Part shown: piece after piece, positions 1 to 9,062 of the stretch
Layout of the letters: each line of letters starts with the position of its first letter
Numbering within the stretch: position 1 is the first letter of the stretch
Assembly (NCBI GenBank): GCA_040902765.1
Contig: JBBDWO010000003.1
Location: 1 to 51,356 of the forward strand
DNA: 51,356 nucleotides
Origin: Acidimicrobiia bacterium
Lineage (GTDB): Bacteria; Actinomycetota; Acidimicrobiia; Spongiisociales; UBA11373
Reading direction: 5' to 3'
The notes under the pieces: generated by a model
Seen by the model: only the letters and a program-made list of their open reading frames with translations
What the model was told of the DNA's origin: nothing
Database searches by the model: none
Made by a program: the position numbers and the translations under genes

Positions 1-27
1 AAGGATGTCTACGCACACCTGTAAAGG

Positions 28-1083
28 ATGTCCCCGGTCCGCACACGGGGGAGGAAAGAGCACAGGTACCCTCTCCACTCCATGGGAGCACCCTCCCGTT
101 CGCTCGTCGTGGTAGTCGCCGCAGCCGTCGCCGTCGCTCTGTTGGGTCCGCCGGCACTCGGCGACACGGGCCGCCAGCGACTCGTCATCCATGGGACCGG
201 CGACGTCGACGTCAGCCCGACGCTGACCAATCGCTTCCGCGTCGAGGGCTACGAGGTGGCCTGGCAGCGCCTCGACGGACTCTTCCTTCGGGACCACTTG
301 ACCATCATCAACCTGGAGTGTGTCCCGTCGACGCTCGGCTTCCCGATCCCGAAGGAGACGAACCTGCGCTGCGACCTCGACGCTCTCCCGGCGATGCGCA
401 CCGCCGGCGTCGACGTGGTCAGTCAGGCGAACAACCATGCGGGCGACTACGGACCTAGCGCCCTGGTCGACGGGATCGCCAACCTGAGGGCAGCAGGCCT
501 GGTCACGGTCGGGTCAGGGGCGAATCTCGTCGAGGCGATGGCTCCAGGCATCGTCGACGTGGGCGGATGGCGGATCGCCATCGTCGGCCTCACGACGGTG
601 TCGGGATACGCGGTCGGCGAGCCGGGCGGAGCGTGGTTCGCCTCATCCGATCAGCCGGGCGTCGCCTACGCCTCCATGGAGAACATCGCCACGGCCGTCG
701 GCGCCGCAAGGGAAGCGGCCGACATCGTCATCGTGACCGTCCACTGGGGGAACGAGGGCGTGGGGTATCCCGATCACGGCGATCGGTTGCGAGCCGGGGC
801 CATGATCGCCGCCGGTGCCGATGTGATCCTCGGCCACCACTCACACCGTCTCCAGCCCTTGGAGGTCATCGGCGGCGTCCCGGTGTTCTGGAGCCTCGGG
901 AACTTCGTGTGGCCCGACATGGGCCCGGCGAGCTCCACCACCGGAATCGCCGAGATCATCGTCGAACCAGACGGGACCATCCACGCGCGAATCATCCCCG
1001 CCTACATCGAGTCCCACGGCCAGCCGGTCCTCCGCGGCCACCCCGACTGGACCCTGCGAGCCGATCGCGCCCTCATCCGGTAG
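28..1083 (+). CDS. CapA-family metallophosphatase-like secreted protein
   Basis: Probable exported CapA/PgsA-type protein of the calcineurin-like superfamily, a family linked to poly-gamma-glutamate capsule synthesis and often found as an orphan envelope gene. Visible motifs in order are HGTGDVDVSP near the mature N-terminus, NLECV, NNHAGDYG, VHWGNEG, GHHSHRLQP and the terminal WSLGNFVW; the last two are typical of CapA. A hydrophobic stretch (SLVVVVAAAVAVALL) followed by a small-residue cleavage region looks like a signal peptide. The start is uncertain: ATG at 28 gives a long charged N-region, ATG at 82 gives a conventional signal peptide, and neither has a well-spaced ribosome binding site. 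No capB or capC neighbour is present, so a capsule role is not supported by context. Confidence 0.75.
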   Translation: MSPVRTRGRKEHRYPLHSMGAPSRSLVVVVAAAVAVALLGPPALGDTGRQRLVIHGTGDVDVSPTLTNRFRVEGYEVAWQRLDGLFLRDHLTIINLECVPSTLGFPIPKETNLRCDLDALPAMRTAGVDVVSQANNHAGDYGPSALVDGIANLRAAGLVTVGSGANLVEAMAPGIVDVGGWRIAIVGLTTVSGYAVGEPGGAWFASSDQPGVAYASMENIATAVGAAREAADIVIVTVHWGNEGVGYPDHGDRLRAGAMIAAGADVILGHHSHRLQPLEVIGGVPVFWSLGNFVWPDMGPASSTTGIAEIIVEPDGTIHARIIPAYIESHGQPVLRGHPDWTLRADRALIR

Positions 1084-1113
1084 CCCACTGCCGTTCGCCC
1101 CGGCCGTACTCAC

Positions 1114-1141
1114 TGCAGGCTGCACGCTGCACGCTGCACGC
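1114..1141. repeat. heptamer tandem repeat (GCTGCAC)n
   Basis: Three copies of GCTGCAC preceded by a degenerate copy, between the CapA-like gene and the M23 peptidase gene. The period is 7 bp, as in eight other intergenic arrays of this window. Confidence 0.7.
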
Positions 1142-1164
1142 GTGGTGCGACGGAGTCGCACCAC
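1142..1164. terminator. perfect hairpin after the CapA-like gene
   Basis: GTGGTGCGAC and GTCGCACCAC form a perfect 10-bp stem with a GGA loop. It lies 58 bp after the stop of the CapA-like gene and before the next promoter, so it could end that transcript. There is no T-run, so intrinsic termination is only inferred. Confidence 0.5.
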
Positions 1165-1220
1165 ATAAATCGCTACCTGTGTCACCATCGGGTCAAGGAC
1201 CGAGAGTCGTAGCCGTAGAG

Positions 1221-1248
1221 TTGATATTCGCGATCTACTCGCTAGGGT
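1221..1248 (+). promoter_or_regulatory. probable sigma70-type promoter
   Basis: TTGATA (1221-1226), a 16-bp spacer and TAGGGT (1243-1248) lie about 50 bp upstream of the M23 peptidase start, giving a leader of about 45 nt. Confidence 0.4.
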
Positions 1249-1297
1249 GCCCCACCCGATATGGCTCTCTCCGGGCCGAAGACCGGACGAAAGCAGG

Positions 1298-2452
1298 ATG
1301 ACGACCATGACCTCGCAGATCACCGGACGCCGCATCGCCAGCGCGGTGGTGGCGATCGCCCTCCTCGCGAGCACCGCGCCCGCCGCCCTCGCCAACCATC
1401 AGGGTCCTCGGGACGGCTCCCGCCACAAGTACGGCGACATGATCGCTTGGGATATGACCTTCCCCGTCGCCGGCGAGTACCACTACAGCGACTCCTTCTG
1501 GGCGAACCGCGGCGGCGGCCTCCACCACGCCCAGGACGTGATGGCCGCCAAGATGGTCCCGGTCGTCGCTGCCAACGCCGGCACCATCATCCGCATCAAC
1601 GGCAGCAGCGTCTCCGGATCGACCGGCCCCTCCAACCGCTGCTGCACCCTGGCCATCCGCCACGACGACGGATGGGAGACCGTTTACATCCACCTCAACA
1701 ACGACACCCCCGGCACCAACGACAACCAGGGCTGGGGCATTGCTCCGGGCCTCGCCGTCGGGCAGCGGGTCAGTGCCGGCCAGCACATCGCCTGGGTCGG
1801 CGACAGTGGTAACGCCGAGAACGGTTCGCCCCACCTGCACTTCGAGCTGTGGACCGACGAGAAGGTCGCCGTCAACCCGTTCAACGCGATGCGCACCGCC
1901 GAAGGTCGCGCCCCCGCCGCCGTCGCATGCACCGTCGCCAGCGCCGGGGATCTGAGCAGCCTGTTCAACGCGTCGAGCTCGCTCCGTGAGGGTGCCCGAG
2001 GCGACGCGGTGCTAGCACTCCAACGGTTCCTCAAGGCGATCGGTGCGCCCGTCGGCAGCGTCGACGGGGTCTACGGTCCGAACACTGCCAGCGCGGTGCG
2101 CCACTTCCAGACGGTGCGTGGCCTGACCGTGGACGGCATCGTCGGATCGCAGTCGAGGTCTGAGATCTCGGCGCTGAACTCGATCCTGCCCGCCACCTCG
2201 GCCCTGGCTACCACCTCGAGGACGCTCCGACCGGGCGATCGTGGTGCCGACGTCAAGAACCTCCAGCAGCTGCTCCACGTGGCCGGGAACAGCCCGGGCA
2301 CTGCCGACGGCGTCTACGGACCGAAGACCGAAGCCGCGGTGAGCGCCTTCCAGCGGGAGCGCAACATAACCGCCGACGGCAAGGTGGGTCCGCAGACCCG
2401 AAGCGCCCTGTCGGCGTTCCTCGGCCTCGACGGCATCACCCCCTGCACCTAA
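1298..2452 (+). CDS. M23 peptidase with two peptidoglycan-binding domains
   Basis: Secreted zinc endopeptidase of the LytM/M23 family, predicted to cut peptide cross-links in the cell wall. An Ala-rich signal peptide (RIASAVVAIALLASTAPAALA) is followed by the M23 domain with the metal-binding HHAQD and the HLHFEL motif, both intact. The C-terminal half carries two PG_binding_1 repeats, each with the signature VDGVYGPNT/ADGVYGPKT ... F(Q) ... DG(I/K)VG.QTR, separated by a Thr/Ser-rich linker. The ATG at 1298 is used; ATG at 1307 is as likely because AGGA lies 8 bp before it. The upstream extension from 1247 would cross the promoter region and is not family-like. Probably a single-gene unit. 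Confidence 0.85.
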   Translation: MTTMTSQITGRRIASAVVAIALLASTAPAALANHQGPRDGSRHKYGDMIAWDMTFPVAGEYHYSDSFWANRGGGLHHAQDVMAAKMVPVVAANAGTIIRINGSSVSGSTGPSNRCCTLAIRHDDGWETVYIHLNNDTPGTNDNQGWGIAPGLAVGQRVSAGQHIAWVGDSGNAENGSPHLHFELWTDEKVAVNPFNAMRTAEGRAPAAVACTVASAGDLSSLFNASSSLREGARGDAVLALQRFLKAIGAPVGSVDGVYGPNTASAVRHFQTVRGLTVDGIVGSQSRSEISALNSILPATSALATTSRTLRPGDRGADVKNLQQLLHVAGNSPGTADGVYGPKTEAAVSAFQRERNITADGKVGPQTRSALSAFLGLDGITPCT

Positions 2453-2458
2453 CGGACG

Positions 2459-2480
2459 GCAAGCGGCAGACGGCAGACGC
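2459..2480. repeat. heptamer tandem repeat (GGCAGAC)n
   Basis: GGCAAGC-GGCAGAC-GGCAGAC immediately after the M23 peptidase stop; period 7 bp. Confidence 0.55.
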
Positions 2481-2494
2481 ATACAGTGGTTGAC

Positions 2495-2950
2495 ATGCGT
2501 GGCGTGCTCGCTCTGATGGCCTCGGCAGCCCTGCTGGTCGTGAGTTGCTCCGCTGATGGATCTCGCGCCTACCTGGAGACGGTCGCCGACATCAACGCCC
2601 GGATGGAGGCAGGTACCTTCGCCGCACTCCCCCGCGATGCCGAGCCGACCTGGAGAGCGATCACCGCCGTGGTCGCAGTGCGGGAGGCTGCCGTAGCTGA
2701 GCTGCGGGCCCTGGAGCCACCGGAGAGCCTGGAGATCGAGCACGAGGTGTACACCATATCGCTGCAGGTGCTGGTGGCAGAGAGCCGTCGGTTCCTCGAC
2801 AGCACTGCCGACCTCGACGACACCGGGTTCCTCGTCGCCCTGGGTGAGTCGGTGGATCTCGAGGTGCTCGCCGGCGCCGTGGCCCGGGCGTGCTCGGCGC
2901 TCCAGTCGGCCGCCACCACCACGGGCCACGACACCTACGTTGGGTGCTGA
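2495..2950 (+). CDS. small putative lipoprotein
   Basis: Protein of about 151 residues with a short N-region, a hydrophobic core (GVLALMASAALLVV) and a lipobox ending in VVSC, so it is probably anchored to the outer face of the membrane. The rest is rich in Glu, Ala and Leu and likely helical (TVADINARMEAG, VAELRALEPPESLEIEHEV), resembling small actinobacterial lipoproteins of unknown role. A GTG at 2486 is an alternative start three codons upstream. The stop lies about 40 bp before the phosphorylase gene on the same strand, so the two may be cotranscribed. I do not recognise a specific family. Confidence 0.6.
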   Translation: MRGVLALMASAALLVVSCSADGSRAYLETVADINARMEAGTFAALPRDAEPTWRAITAVVAVREAAVAELRALEPPESLEIEHEVYTISLQVLVAESRRFLDSTADLDDTGFLVALGESVDLEVLAGAVARACSALQSAATTTGHDTYVGC

Positions 2951-2990
2951 GCCAGGGGGCGGGCTCACGCTCCCGACTACGCTCACGCCG

Positions 2991-5900
2991 GTGAGTGGGC
3001 ACCCGAAGGTCCGGTACTCGCTTGACTCCGAGACGTCGACCTTCACCATCGACGGCTACAACCGGGCACCGGCGTTCTCGAATTTCCTCCCGGGTATCGC
3101 GGGTCCGATCGGTATCCCCGCGTGGACCTACTGGGTGAACCGCGGTCAGGCGATCATGGGTCTGGGTGTAGGAGACCGCGACAACCAGATCCTCGAGTTC
3201 TACTCCTTCAACAAGGCGTGCCTCCGCGTCGAGTCCGAGGGCTTCCGCACCTTCGTCCGGGTCGACGATGGCCCGATCTGGGAGCCTTTCCGCCGGGTCG
3301 ACGACCCGGCGGTGTCGCAGCGCCTCGACATGAACCCGAGCGGGCTGTGCCTCGTCGACGAGAATCCGGCGGTCGGCCTGCGCTGTGAGGTCCGATACTT
3401 CGAGCTGACCGGCCACCGGACCGCCGGCCTGGTACGGCATGTGACGCTGACCGATCTCACCGGGCGGACCCGCAACGTCGATTGGATCGACGGCGTCCCG
3501 CGGATCCTTCCCAAAGGAATCGACCAGCACGGGATCAAGAGGTCCGCCCGCCACATCGAGGCCATGATCGAGGTCGTACGACACGAGGACGTGCCGCTGT
3601 TCCGGCTGCGGCAGAGTGCGAGCGACGACGCCGACATCGGCGCGGTCCAGGCGGGCAACGTGTACCTGGTGACCCCGCGGACCGAAGTGGTAACCGACCC
3701 GCTGGTCGTGTTCGGCGATCGCTTCTCGCTCGGGCCCGCGGCGCGGTTCGCCGCAGGCGGAGCCGCGGCCGTCCTCGGCGGCAACCAGGCCACCCGGGGC
3801 ATCACGCCGTGCGCCCTGGCGGTCCATCGCGGGACCCTCGACGGCGCCGGGAGCATGCAGGCGACGTCGTTCATCGGGCGAGCCGAGGAGCTCGGCCACC
3901 TGACCGACCTCCGTGAGGACATGGACACGGCCGGATTCGCCGACCGTGCCGAGCAGGTGGCGCGCCGGGCCGTCGATGCCGTGGCCGACCATGCCTTCAC
4001 GGTGTCGGCCGTTCCCGAGCTCGACGCGTACGTTCGCCAGACGTTTCTCGACAACGTACTGCGCGGTGGCCTCCCGGTCACCATCGACGCCGACCCGCCG
4101 CAGCGGATCAACCTCTACTGGCGCCAAAACGCCGACCTCGAGCGCGATTACCACGACTTCGTGCTCGAACCGACCTACCTGTCCCAGGGGATGGGGCACT
4201 ACCGCAACGTCCTCCAGAATCGACGCAACGACCCGTGGTTCGCCGGGCTGTCCGATCAGGGCGACATCGACCTCCTAATCGGTCTGATCCAGCTCGACGG
4301 CTACAACCCCCTCGAGGTGCGCCACACCGCCTTTCATGTCGATGCCGAGGTGGCGACGCGATGGCTCGCCGACCACGGGGTCGATGAAGGCGGCCGACAG
4401 AGCGTCGCCGGCATCGTTTCGGGCGGCCCGGTGACGCCGGGTCGCCTTCTGATGAGCCTCGACGACGTCGGGATCGATGTCGCCGCCACATGGACGTCGA
4501 TCCTCGCCGACCTGCTCCCCGCTTCGACACCCGCCGAGCCGGGTGGGCGCGAGGCGGGCTTCTGGATCGACCACTGGCACTACAACCTGGACCTGCTCGA
4601 CGGGTATCTCGCCGTCTTCCCGGACCACCTGGAGCGGCTGCTGCTCGATCGACGCCACACCTACTACGACAACCCCGACGTGGTCCTGCCCCGGGCCCGA
4701 CGGGTGGTGGCCCGCGACGGCAGGCTCCGACAGCTCCGCAGCGTTGCCCTCGACGCGGCCAAGGCGGCGATGATCGACGCCCGCGTCTCCGACTCGTACC
4801 GGGCCAGGGACCACCACGGCGCCGGCAAGGTGATCCGGTCGACTCTCCTCGAGAAGCTGCTGCTCCTCGCCGCCACCCGCCTGGCCAGCATCGACATGGG
4901 CGGCCGGGGCATCGACATGGAGGCCGGCAAGCCGGGATGGAACGACTCCCTCAACGGCCTCCCGGGGCTGTTCGGGTCGGGACTCTCCGAGTTGGTCGAA
5001 TTGCATCGGCTACTGACCACCCTGCGCGACTGGCTCGGCGACGTCACCCTGCCGCCAGACGGGATCGAGTTGTTCACCGAGATCGCCGCCTTCGTCGAGA
5101 GTCTGTCGGCCCTCGTCGACGAGGTCGACGAGCCGCTCGAGTTCTGGGTCCGAGCCAACGGGCTCAAGGAGCGATATCGATCGGCTGTCATGCTCGGCGT
5201 CGACGGGGCGCGCCGATTCCTCCCGCCGGACCGGATGGCCGACTTCCTCGAGCGGGCCATCGCCCGGGTCCGCTCGGCGCTCGGGGGCGAGCACGGTGAG
5301 ATCGCGGCCGCCGGCGTGCCCCACACCTACTTCGTCAACGAGGTCACCGCGTGGACCGAGACGGACGACGGACCCCAGCCGACCTCGGTCGAGGCCCGCC
5401 CGATGGGGCTCTTCCTGGAGGGTGCGGTCCACTGGCTCCGCGAGTTCCCCGAGGACGCGGCGACCATGTACGCCGCCGTTCGGTCGTCTGCCCTCTATGA
5501 CAAGCCGCTCGGCATGTATCGGATCAGCACTCCCGGCCGACCCGAGGATGCCGAGGCCGGGCGGGCGGTTGCGGCGTACCCGCCCGGGTGGCTGGAGAAC
5601 GGCTCTGTCTACACCCACATGGAGTACAAGTACCTGCTCGAGGTCCTCCGCAGCGGACTCCATCGCGAGTTCTGGGACGACGCCCGGCACGCCCTCATCC
5701 CGTTCCTCGACCCGGCGACCTACGGGCGCAGCCCGCTCGAAGGCGTGTCGTTCATCGTCTCCAGCCTCCATCCCGATCCGGCCGAGCACGGACGCGGGTA
5801 TCAGCCACGACTGTCCGGCGTGACCGCCGAGTTCCTCCACATCTGGATGCTGGCCACCGTCGGCCGCAGGCCGTTCCGCCTGGTCGAAGGGAGCCTGCGA

Positions 5901-6224
5901 TTCGGCGTCGAGCCGGCACTGCCCGGCGACCTGTTCACCACCGAGGCCATCACCCGTCGGGTCACCTCACGAGATGGGTCGATCAGCACCGTCAAGTTCC
6001 CCGCCGGAGTAGTCGCCACCCGCATCCTCGGTGACGTCTTCCTGGTCCTGAGCAACCCGGGCCGGGCTGACACCTACGGGAAGGGAGCGGCCCGGGTCGC
6101 CGGCTACCGCCTCGACCACCGCGACGGCAGCACGACAGAGATCGACGGACCCGAGGTCGGCGCACCACACGCCGAAGCGGTGCGCCGGCGCTCCGTGCAC
6201 ACGGTCACCGCCCGTCTCGTGTGA
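2991..6224 (+). CDS. large glycoside phosphorylase, GH94/GH161-like
   Basis: Protein of about 1077 residues resembling the long 'cellobiose phosphorylase-like' proteins grouped near GH94 and GH161, which cleave beta-glucosidic links with phosphate to give a sugar 1-phosphate. Recognisable features are an N-terminal beta-rich part (FTIDGYNRAPAFSNFLPGIAG, WTYWVNRGQAIMGLGV) and a central (alpha/alpha)6-type part with GKPGWNDSLNGLPGLFGSG. The Asp of WND (about residue 652) is at the place of the general acid in GH94-type enzymes. There is no signal peptide, so it acts in the cytoplasm. The start is unsure: GTG at 2991 is the first plausible one after the lipoprotein gene, and the 49 codons before it look non-coding. 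The sugar ABC transporter next door and a second phosphorylase at 11.5 kb support phosphorolytic sugar use. The substrate is unknown. Confidence 0.6.
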   Translation: MSGHPKVRYSLDSETSTFTIDGYNRAPAFSNFLPGIAGPIGIPAWTYWVNRGQAIMGLGVGDRDNQILEFYSFNKACLRVESEGFRTFVRVDDGPIWEPFRRVDDPAVSQRLDMNPSGLCLVDENPAVGLRCEVRYFELTGHRTAGLVRHVTLTDLTGRTRNVDWIDGVPRILPKGIDQHGIKRSARHIEAMIEVVRHEDVPLFRLRQSASDDADIGAVQAGNVYLVTPRTEVVTDPLVVFGDRFSLGPAARFAAGGAAAVLGGNQATRGITPCALAVHRGTLDGAGSMQATSFIGRAEELGHLTDLREDMDTAGFADRAEQVARRAVDAVADHAFTVSAVPELDAYVRQTFLDNVLRGGLPVTIDADPPQRINLYWRQNADLERDYHDFVLEPTYLSQGMGHYRNVLQNRRNDPWFAGLSDQGDIDLLIGLIQLDGYNPLEVRHTAFHVDAEVATRWLADHGVDEGGRQSVAGIVSGGPVTPGRLLMSLDDVGIDVAATWTSILADLLPASTPAEPGGREAGFWIDHWHYNLDLLDGYLAVFPDHLERLLLDRRHTYYDNPDVVLPRARRVVARDGRLRQLRSVALDAAKAAMIDARVSDSYRARDHHGAGKVIRSTLLEKLLLLAATRLASIDMGGRGIDMEAGKPGWNDSLNGLPGLFGSGLSELVELHRLLTTLRDWLGDVTLPPDGIELFTEIAAFVESLSALVDEVDEPLEFWVRANGLKERYRSAVMLGVDGARRFLPPDRMADFLERAIARVRSALGGEHGEIAAAGVPHTYFVNEVTAWTETDDGPQPTSVEARPMGLFLEGAVHWLREFPEDAATMYAAVRSSALYDKPLGMYRISTPGRPEDAEAGRAVAAYPPGWLENGSVYTHMEYKYLLEVLRSGLHREFWDDARHALIPFLDPATYGRSPLEGVSFIVSSLHPDPAEHGRGYQPRLSGVTAEFLHIWMLATVGRRPFRLVEGSLRFGVEPALPGDLFTTEAITRRVTSRDGSISTVKFPAGVVATRILGDVFLVLSNPGRADTYGKGAARVAGYRLDHRDGSTTEIDGPEVGAPHAEAVRRRSVHTVTARLV

Positions 6225-6366
6225 CCACGGATCGCGCGCACAAGGGGCGTCCGCGGCGAAGGCGTCAGCCGAAACACCTAGGGTTGGGTCAAACAGACAT
6301 AAAGGCGGGGACGGTCCAGATGCACGAAGCACGCAGGCACTCTTCGCCGAGAGGAGATGCGACGAC

Positions 6367-7659
6367 ATGAGACGCGGGACAATGGGACGATGGTTCGTCC
6401 TGACACTCGCCGTGGCGCTCGTAGCCGCCGCCTGTGGCGACGACGAGGGGACTGACCTGGAGGGCGCAACCATCGAGGTGATGGCCGCGTGGGCCACCGA
6501 CTCGACGGAAGGCGCCAACTTCCAGCTCGTCATCGACGAGTTCGAGTCACAGACGGGGGTATCGGTCACTTACACGGGTATACCGCAGGACATGACCACA
6601 GTGCTGGCGACGCGGGTCGATGCGAACAACCCACCCGACGTGGTGTTCCTGCCCGCCCCTGGCCTGCTGGCCGACCTCGCCGATCGCGGAGCACTCATCG
6701 AGATCGAGGACGAGGTGGGCGACCTGGTCGACGAGAACTACGCGCCGGTGTGGCGCGAACTGGGCTCGTCGGGCGGCACGCTCTACGGCGTGTGGTTCAA
6801 GGGAGCCAACAAGTCGACGGTCTGGTACGACCCGGGGCTGTTCGGCGATGCCGGAGTGACCGCGCCAACAACGTGGGAAGAGTGGGTCCAGGTCTCCAGT
6901 GACCTCACCGACGCCGGAATCGGCGCCATCGCGGTCGGCGGCGGAGACGGCTGGACGCTATCGGACTGGTTCGAGAACGCCTACCTGCGGGTGGCGGGTC
7001 CCGAGATGTACGACTCGCTCCAGACGGGTGCTATCGCATGGACCGACCAGTCCGTGTACGACACCCTCGACTTCCTCGGTCAGATCCTCAACGACGACTT
7101 CATCGTCGGTGGGACGGCCCGCGGACTCCAGGATGGGTTCGTCGCATCGGTGAACACGGTGTTTGCCACCGGCGAGGCTGCCGTCGTGTACGAGGGCGAC
7201 TTCGTGGCTGGCGTGATCATCGGAGAGACCGATGCAGAGCCCGGCACCGGATTCGACTTCTTCGACTGGCCAAGCATGGACGGCTCGCCGCCTGCGGTGA
7301 TGGGCGGTGGCGACGTCGCCGTGGTCCTCAGGGAGAGCGGTGCGGCCTTCGAGTTCCTGCGCTTCCTGGCGCAGCCTGAGTCGGCGGCGATCTGGGCAGC
7401 TCAGGGCGGCTTCTCGTCGATGAACCGGAACCTCGATGTCTCGGTGTACCCCGACGACATCACTCGCCGGGCAGCGGCAGCGCTCGCCCAGGCCGAGGCA
7501 TTCCGCTTCGACATGTCCGACCTGATGCCGTCCGCCTTCGGTTCGACCGTCGGCGCCGGCTTCTGGGGTGGCCTCCAGGCGTGGCTCGGAAATCCGGGCA
7601 ACGTCGATGCCATCCTGGCTCAGATGGAATCGGAGGCGGCAGCAGCCCACGGGGGCTGA
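6367..7659 (+). CDS. sugar ABC transporter substrate-binding lipoprotein
   Basis: Extracellular solute-binding protein of family 1 (CUT1 type), 430 residues. The N-terminus has a signal peptide with the lipobox VAAAC. The body has family-like segments: IEVMAAWATDSTEG, FESQTGVSVTYTG, NNPPDVVFLPAPG, a middle segment around WYDPGLFGDAGVTAPTTWEEW and GEAAVVYEGDFVAG. It would capture an oligosaccharide or glycoside and hand it to the two permeases that follow. GAGAGGAGATG is upstream with suitable spacing for the ATG at 6367. A strong hairpin separates it from the first permease gene, which fits higher expression of the binding protein. The phosphorylases on either side suggest a glucan-derived oligosaccharide; this is inference. 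Confidence 0.85.
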   Translation: MRRGTMGRWFVLTLAVALVAAACGDDEGTDLEGATIEVMAAWATDSTEGANFQLVIDEFESQTGVSVTYTGIPQDMTTVLATRVDANNPPDVVFLPAPGLLADLADRGALIEIEDEVGDLVDENYAPVWRELGSSGGTLYGVWFKGANKSTVWYDPGLFGDAGVTAPTTWEEWVQVSSDLTDAGIGAIAVGGGDGWTLSDWFENAYLRVAGPEMYDSLQTGAIAWTDQSVYDTLDFLGQILNDDFIVGGTARGLQDGFVASVNTVFATGEAAVVYEGDFVAGVIIGETDAEPGTGFDFFDWPSMDGSPPAVMGGGDVAVVLRESGAAFEFLRFLAQPESAAIWAAQGGFSSMNRNLDVSVYPDDITRRAAAALAQAEAFRFDMSDLMPSAFGSTVGAGFWGGLQAWLGNPGNVDAILAQMESEAAAAHGG

Positions 7660-7683
7660 CAACCGTCTGAAACCAACGAGTGA

Positions 7684-7719
7684 CGCATTGGGGAGGGCCT
7701 CCGGGCCCTCCCCAATGCG
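7684..7719. terminator. intercistronic hairpin with UUCG-like loop
   Basis: A 16-bp perfect stem (CGCATTGGGGAGGGCC with its complement) closes on a C-TCCG-G tetraloop of the stable UNCG class. It lies between the binding-protein gene and the permease gene. A partial terminator or mRNA-end stabiliser is the usual role of such a structure. Confidence 0.65.
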
Positions 7720-7769
7720 CGACCGGGGTCTCTCCCGGTAGCATCGGATGGCCGACGGGAGGGAGGGAA

Positions 7770-9062
7770 GTGAAGGGCCAGAACCGGGGATGGGTCCTCC
7801 TCTTCCTGCTTCCAGCCCTCGTCGTGATCGGCGCCCTCGTCGTCTACCCGGTCCTCGCCACCATCTGGCGTAGCCTCTTCGACAGTATCGGGACCGAGTT
7901 CGTTGGGCTGGACAACTACCGCCGCATGCTCGAGTTGACCCGCATGCGGCGGGCGATCTTCAACTCGTTCATCTGGGTGGCTGTGTTCCCGATCGCCGTC
8001 ACGACCATCGGCCTGGTGCTGGCAGTCCTCTCCGAGAAGGTCGGCTGGCGCACCGCATTCAGGCTGATCCTGTTCGTACCGGCGGCCATCGCCGCTCTCT
8101 CCTCCGGGATCATCTGGAGGATCATGTACCAGACCGAGCCGTCGCGCGGCGTGGTCAATGCGGTCATCAGCGTTCCGATGTCGCTGGTATCGAGCGAGGG
8201 TGCTTTCGCCGGCGCCGCGCCCTCCTATGACGGCGGCGAGGAGGAGGCCGACGGCTCGATGTCTTTCGCCGTCGACGTCGACGGTGAGGGCGGGGTCGCC
8301 TACCTGGGACTGGTGCGCATCCCGCTTTCGGCGCTCCCCGATGATGCCGTTGCAGCCCGCGATCCCCAGCTGCTCGGCCCGGGGACTCTCAGCGGCGTGG
8401 TGTGGCGCGACACCCGGGCCGGCGAGGACGTCCGGGGGGCCATCGATCCCGAGGAGATGGGGCTCCCGAGGGTCCCGGTGCGAATCATCGACCCTGAGGG
8501 CACCGTCGTCGACACCGTCGAATCGGGTGTCGACGGCACCTTCGAGGTGACCGGGCTCGACCCCGGGCGGTACCGCGCCGTCATCCCGACCAGCCAGTTC
8601 AGCAGTGCCTGGGGCGGGATCCCGTGGCTCGGATCCGACCTGATCACGCTCTCGGCGATCATCGCCGGGATCTGGATCTGGGGCGGATTCGCCCTGATCA
8701 TCATCGGAGCCGGCCTCGCCGCCCTCCCTCGCGAGACCCTGGAGGCGGCGCGAGTGGACGGCGCCACCGAGTGGCAGGTGTTCCGCAGAGTGACCGTCCC
8801 TCAGCTCACGCCGGTCCTGGGCGTCGTTTTCGTGTCGCTGACCATCGGTGCCCTCAAGATGTTCGACCTCATCCTGGGCATCGCTCCCGGGTCGGTGCAG
8901 GCCGACGCCAACGTCATCGCCCTCGAGATGTGGCGTACTTCGTTCAGCGGACTCGGTGAACGAGGGCTCGGCTCGGCGATCGCCGTCTTTCTCTTCGTGA
9001 TGATCATTCCCGTCCTCGCCTTCAACATCAGGCGCTTCCGACTCCAGGAGGGAGGCCGATGA
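7770..9062 (+). CDS. sugar ABC transporter permease with an extracytoplasmic Ig-like insert
   Basis: MalF-type permease, about 430 residues. GTG at 7770 follows GGGAGGGAAG and begins VKGQNRGWVLLFLLPALVV, a typical first segment; the longer frame from 7680 would run through the hairpin. The EAA loop EAARVDGATEWQVFRRVTVPQL identifies the family and the ATPase contact. The odd part is an insert of about 145 residues (roughly 134-277) between transmembrane segments, where usual CUT1 permeases have a short loop. It contains the pattern GVVWRDTR ... PRVPVRIIDPEGTVVDTV ... DGTFEVTGLDPGRYRAVIP, like carboxypeptidase-regulatory or SdrD-B beta-sandwich domains. It is at the position of the MalF periplasmic P2 domain and may dock the binding protein. 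It overlaps the next gene by 4 nt. Confidence 0.85.
   Translation: MKGQNRGWVLLFLLPALVVIGALVVYPVLATIWRSLFDSIGTEFVGLDNYRRMLELTRMRRAIFNSFIWVAVFPIAVTTIGLVLAVLSEKVGWRTAFRLILFVPAAIAALSSGIIWRIMYQTEPSRGVVNAVISVPMSLVSSEGAFAGAAPSYDGGEEEADGSMSFAVDVDGEGGVAYLGLVRIPLSALPDDAVAARDPQLLGPGTLSGVVWRDTRAGEDVRGAIDPEEMGLPRVPVRIIDPEGTVVDTVESGVDGTFEVTGLDPGRYRAVIPTSQFSSAWGGIPWLGSDLITLSAIIAGIWIWGGFALIIIGAGLAALPRETLEAARVDGATEWQVFRRVTVPQLTPVLGVVFVSLTIGALKMFDLILGIAPGSVQADANVIALEMWRTSFSGLGERGLGSAIAVFLFVMIIPVLAFNIRRFRLQEGGR

Noticed and set aside
2661-4199. Open frame of 512 codons antisense to the glycoside phosphorylase
   Set aside because: Shadow frame; the plus strand carries the recognisable enzyme through the whole stretch.
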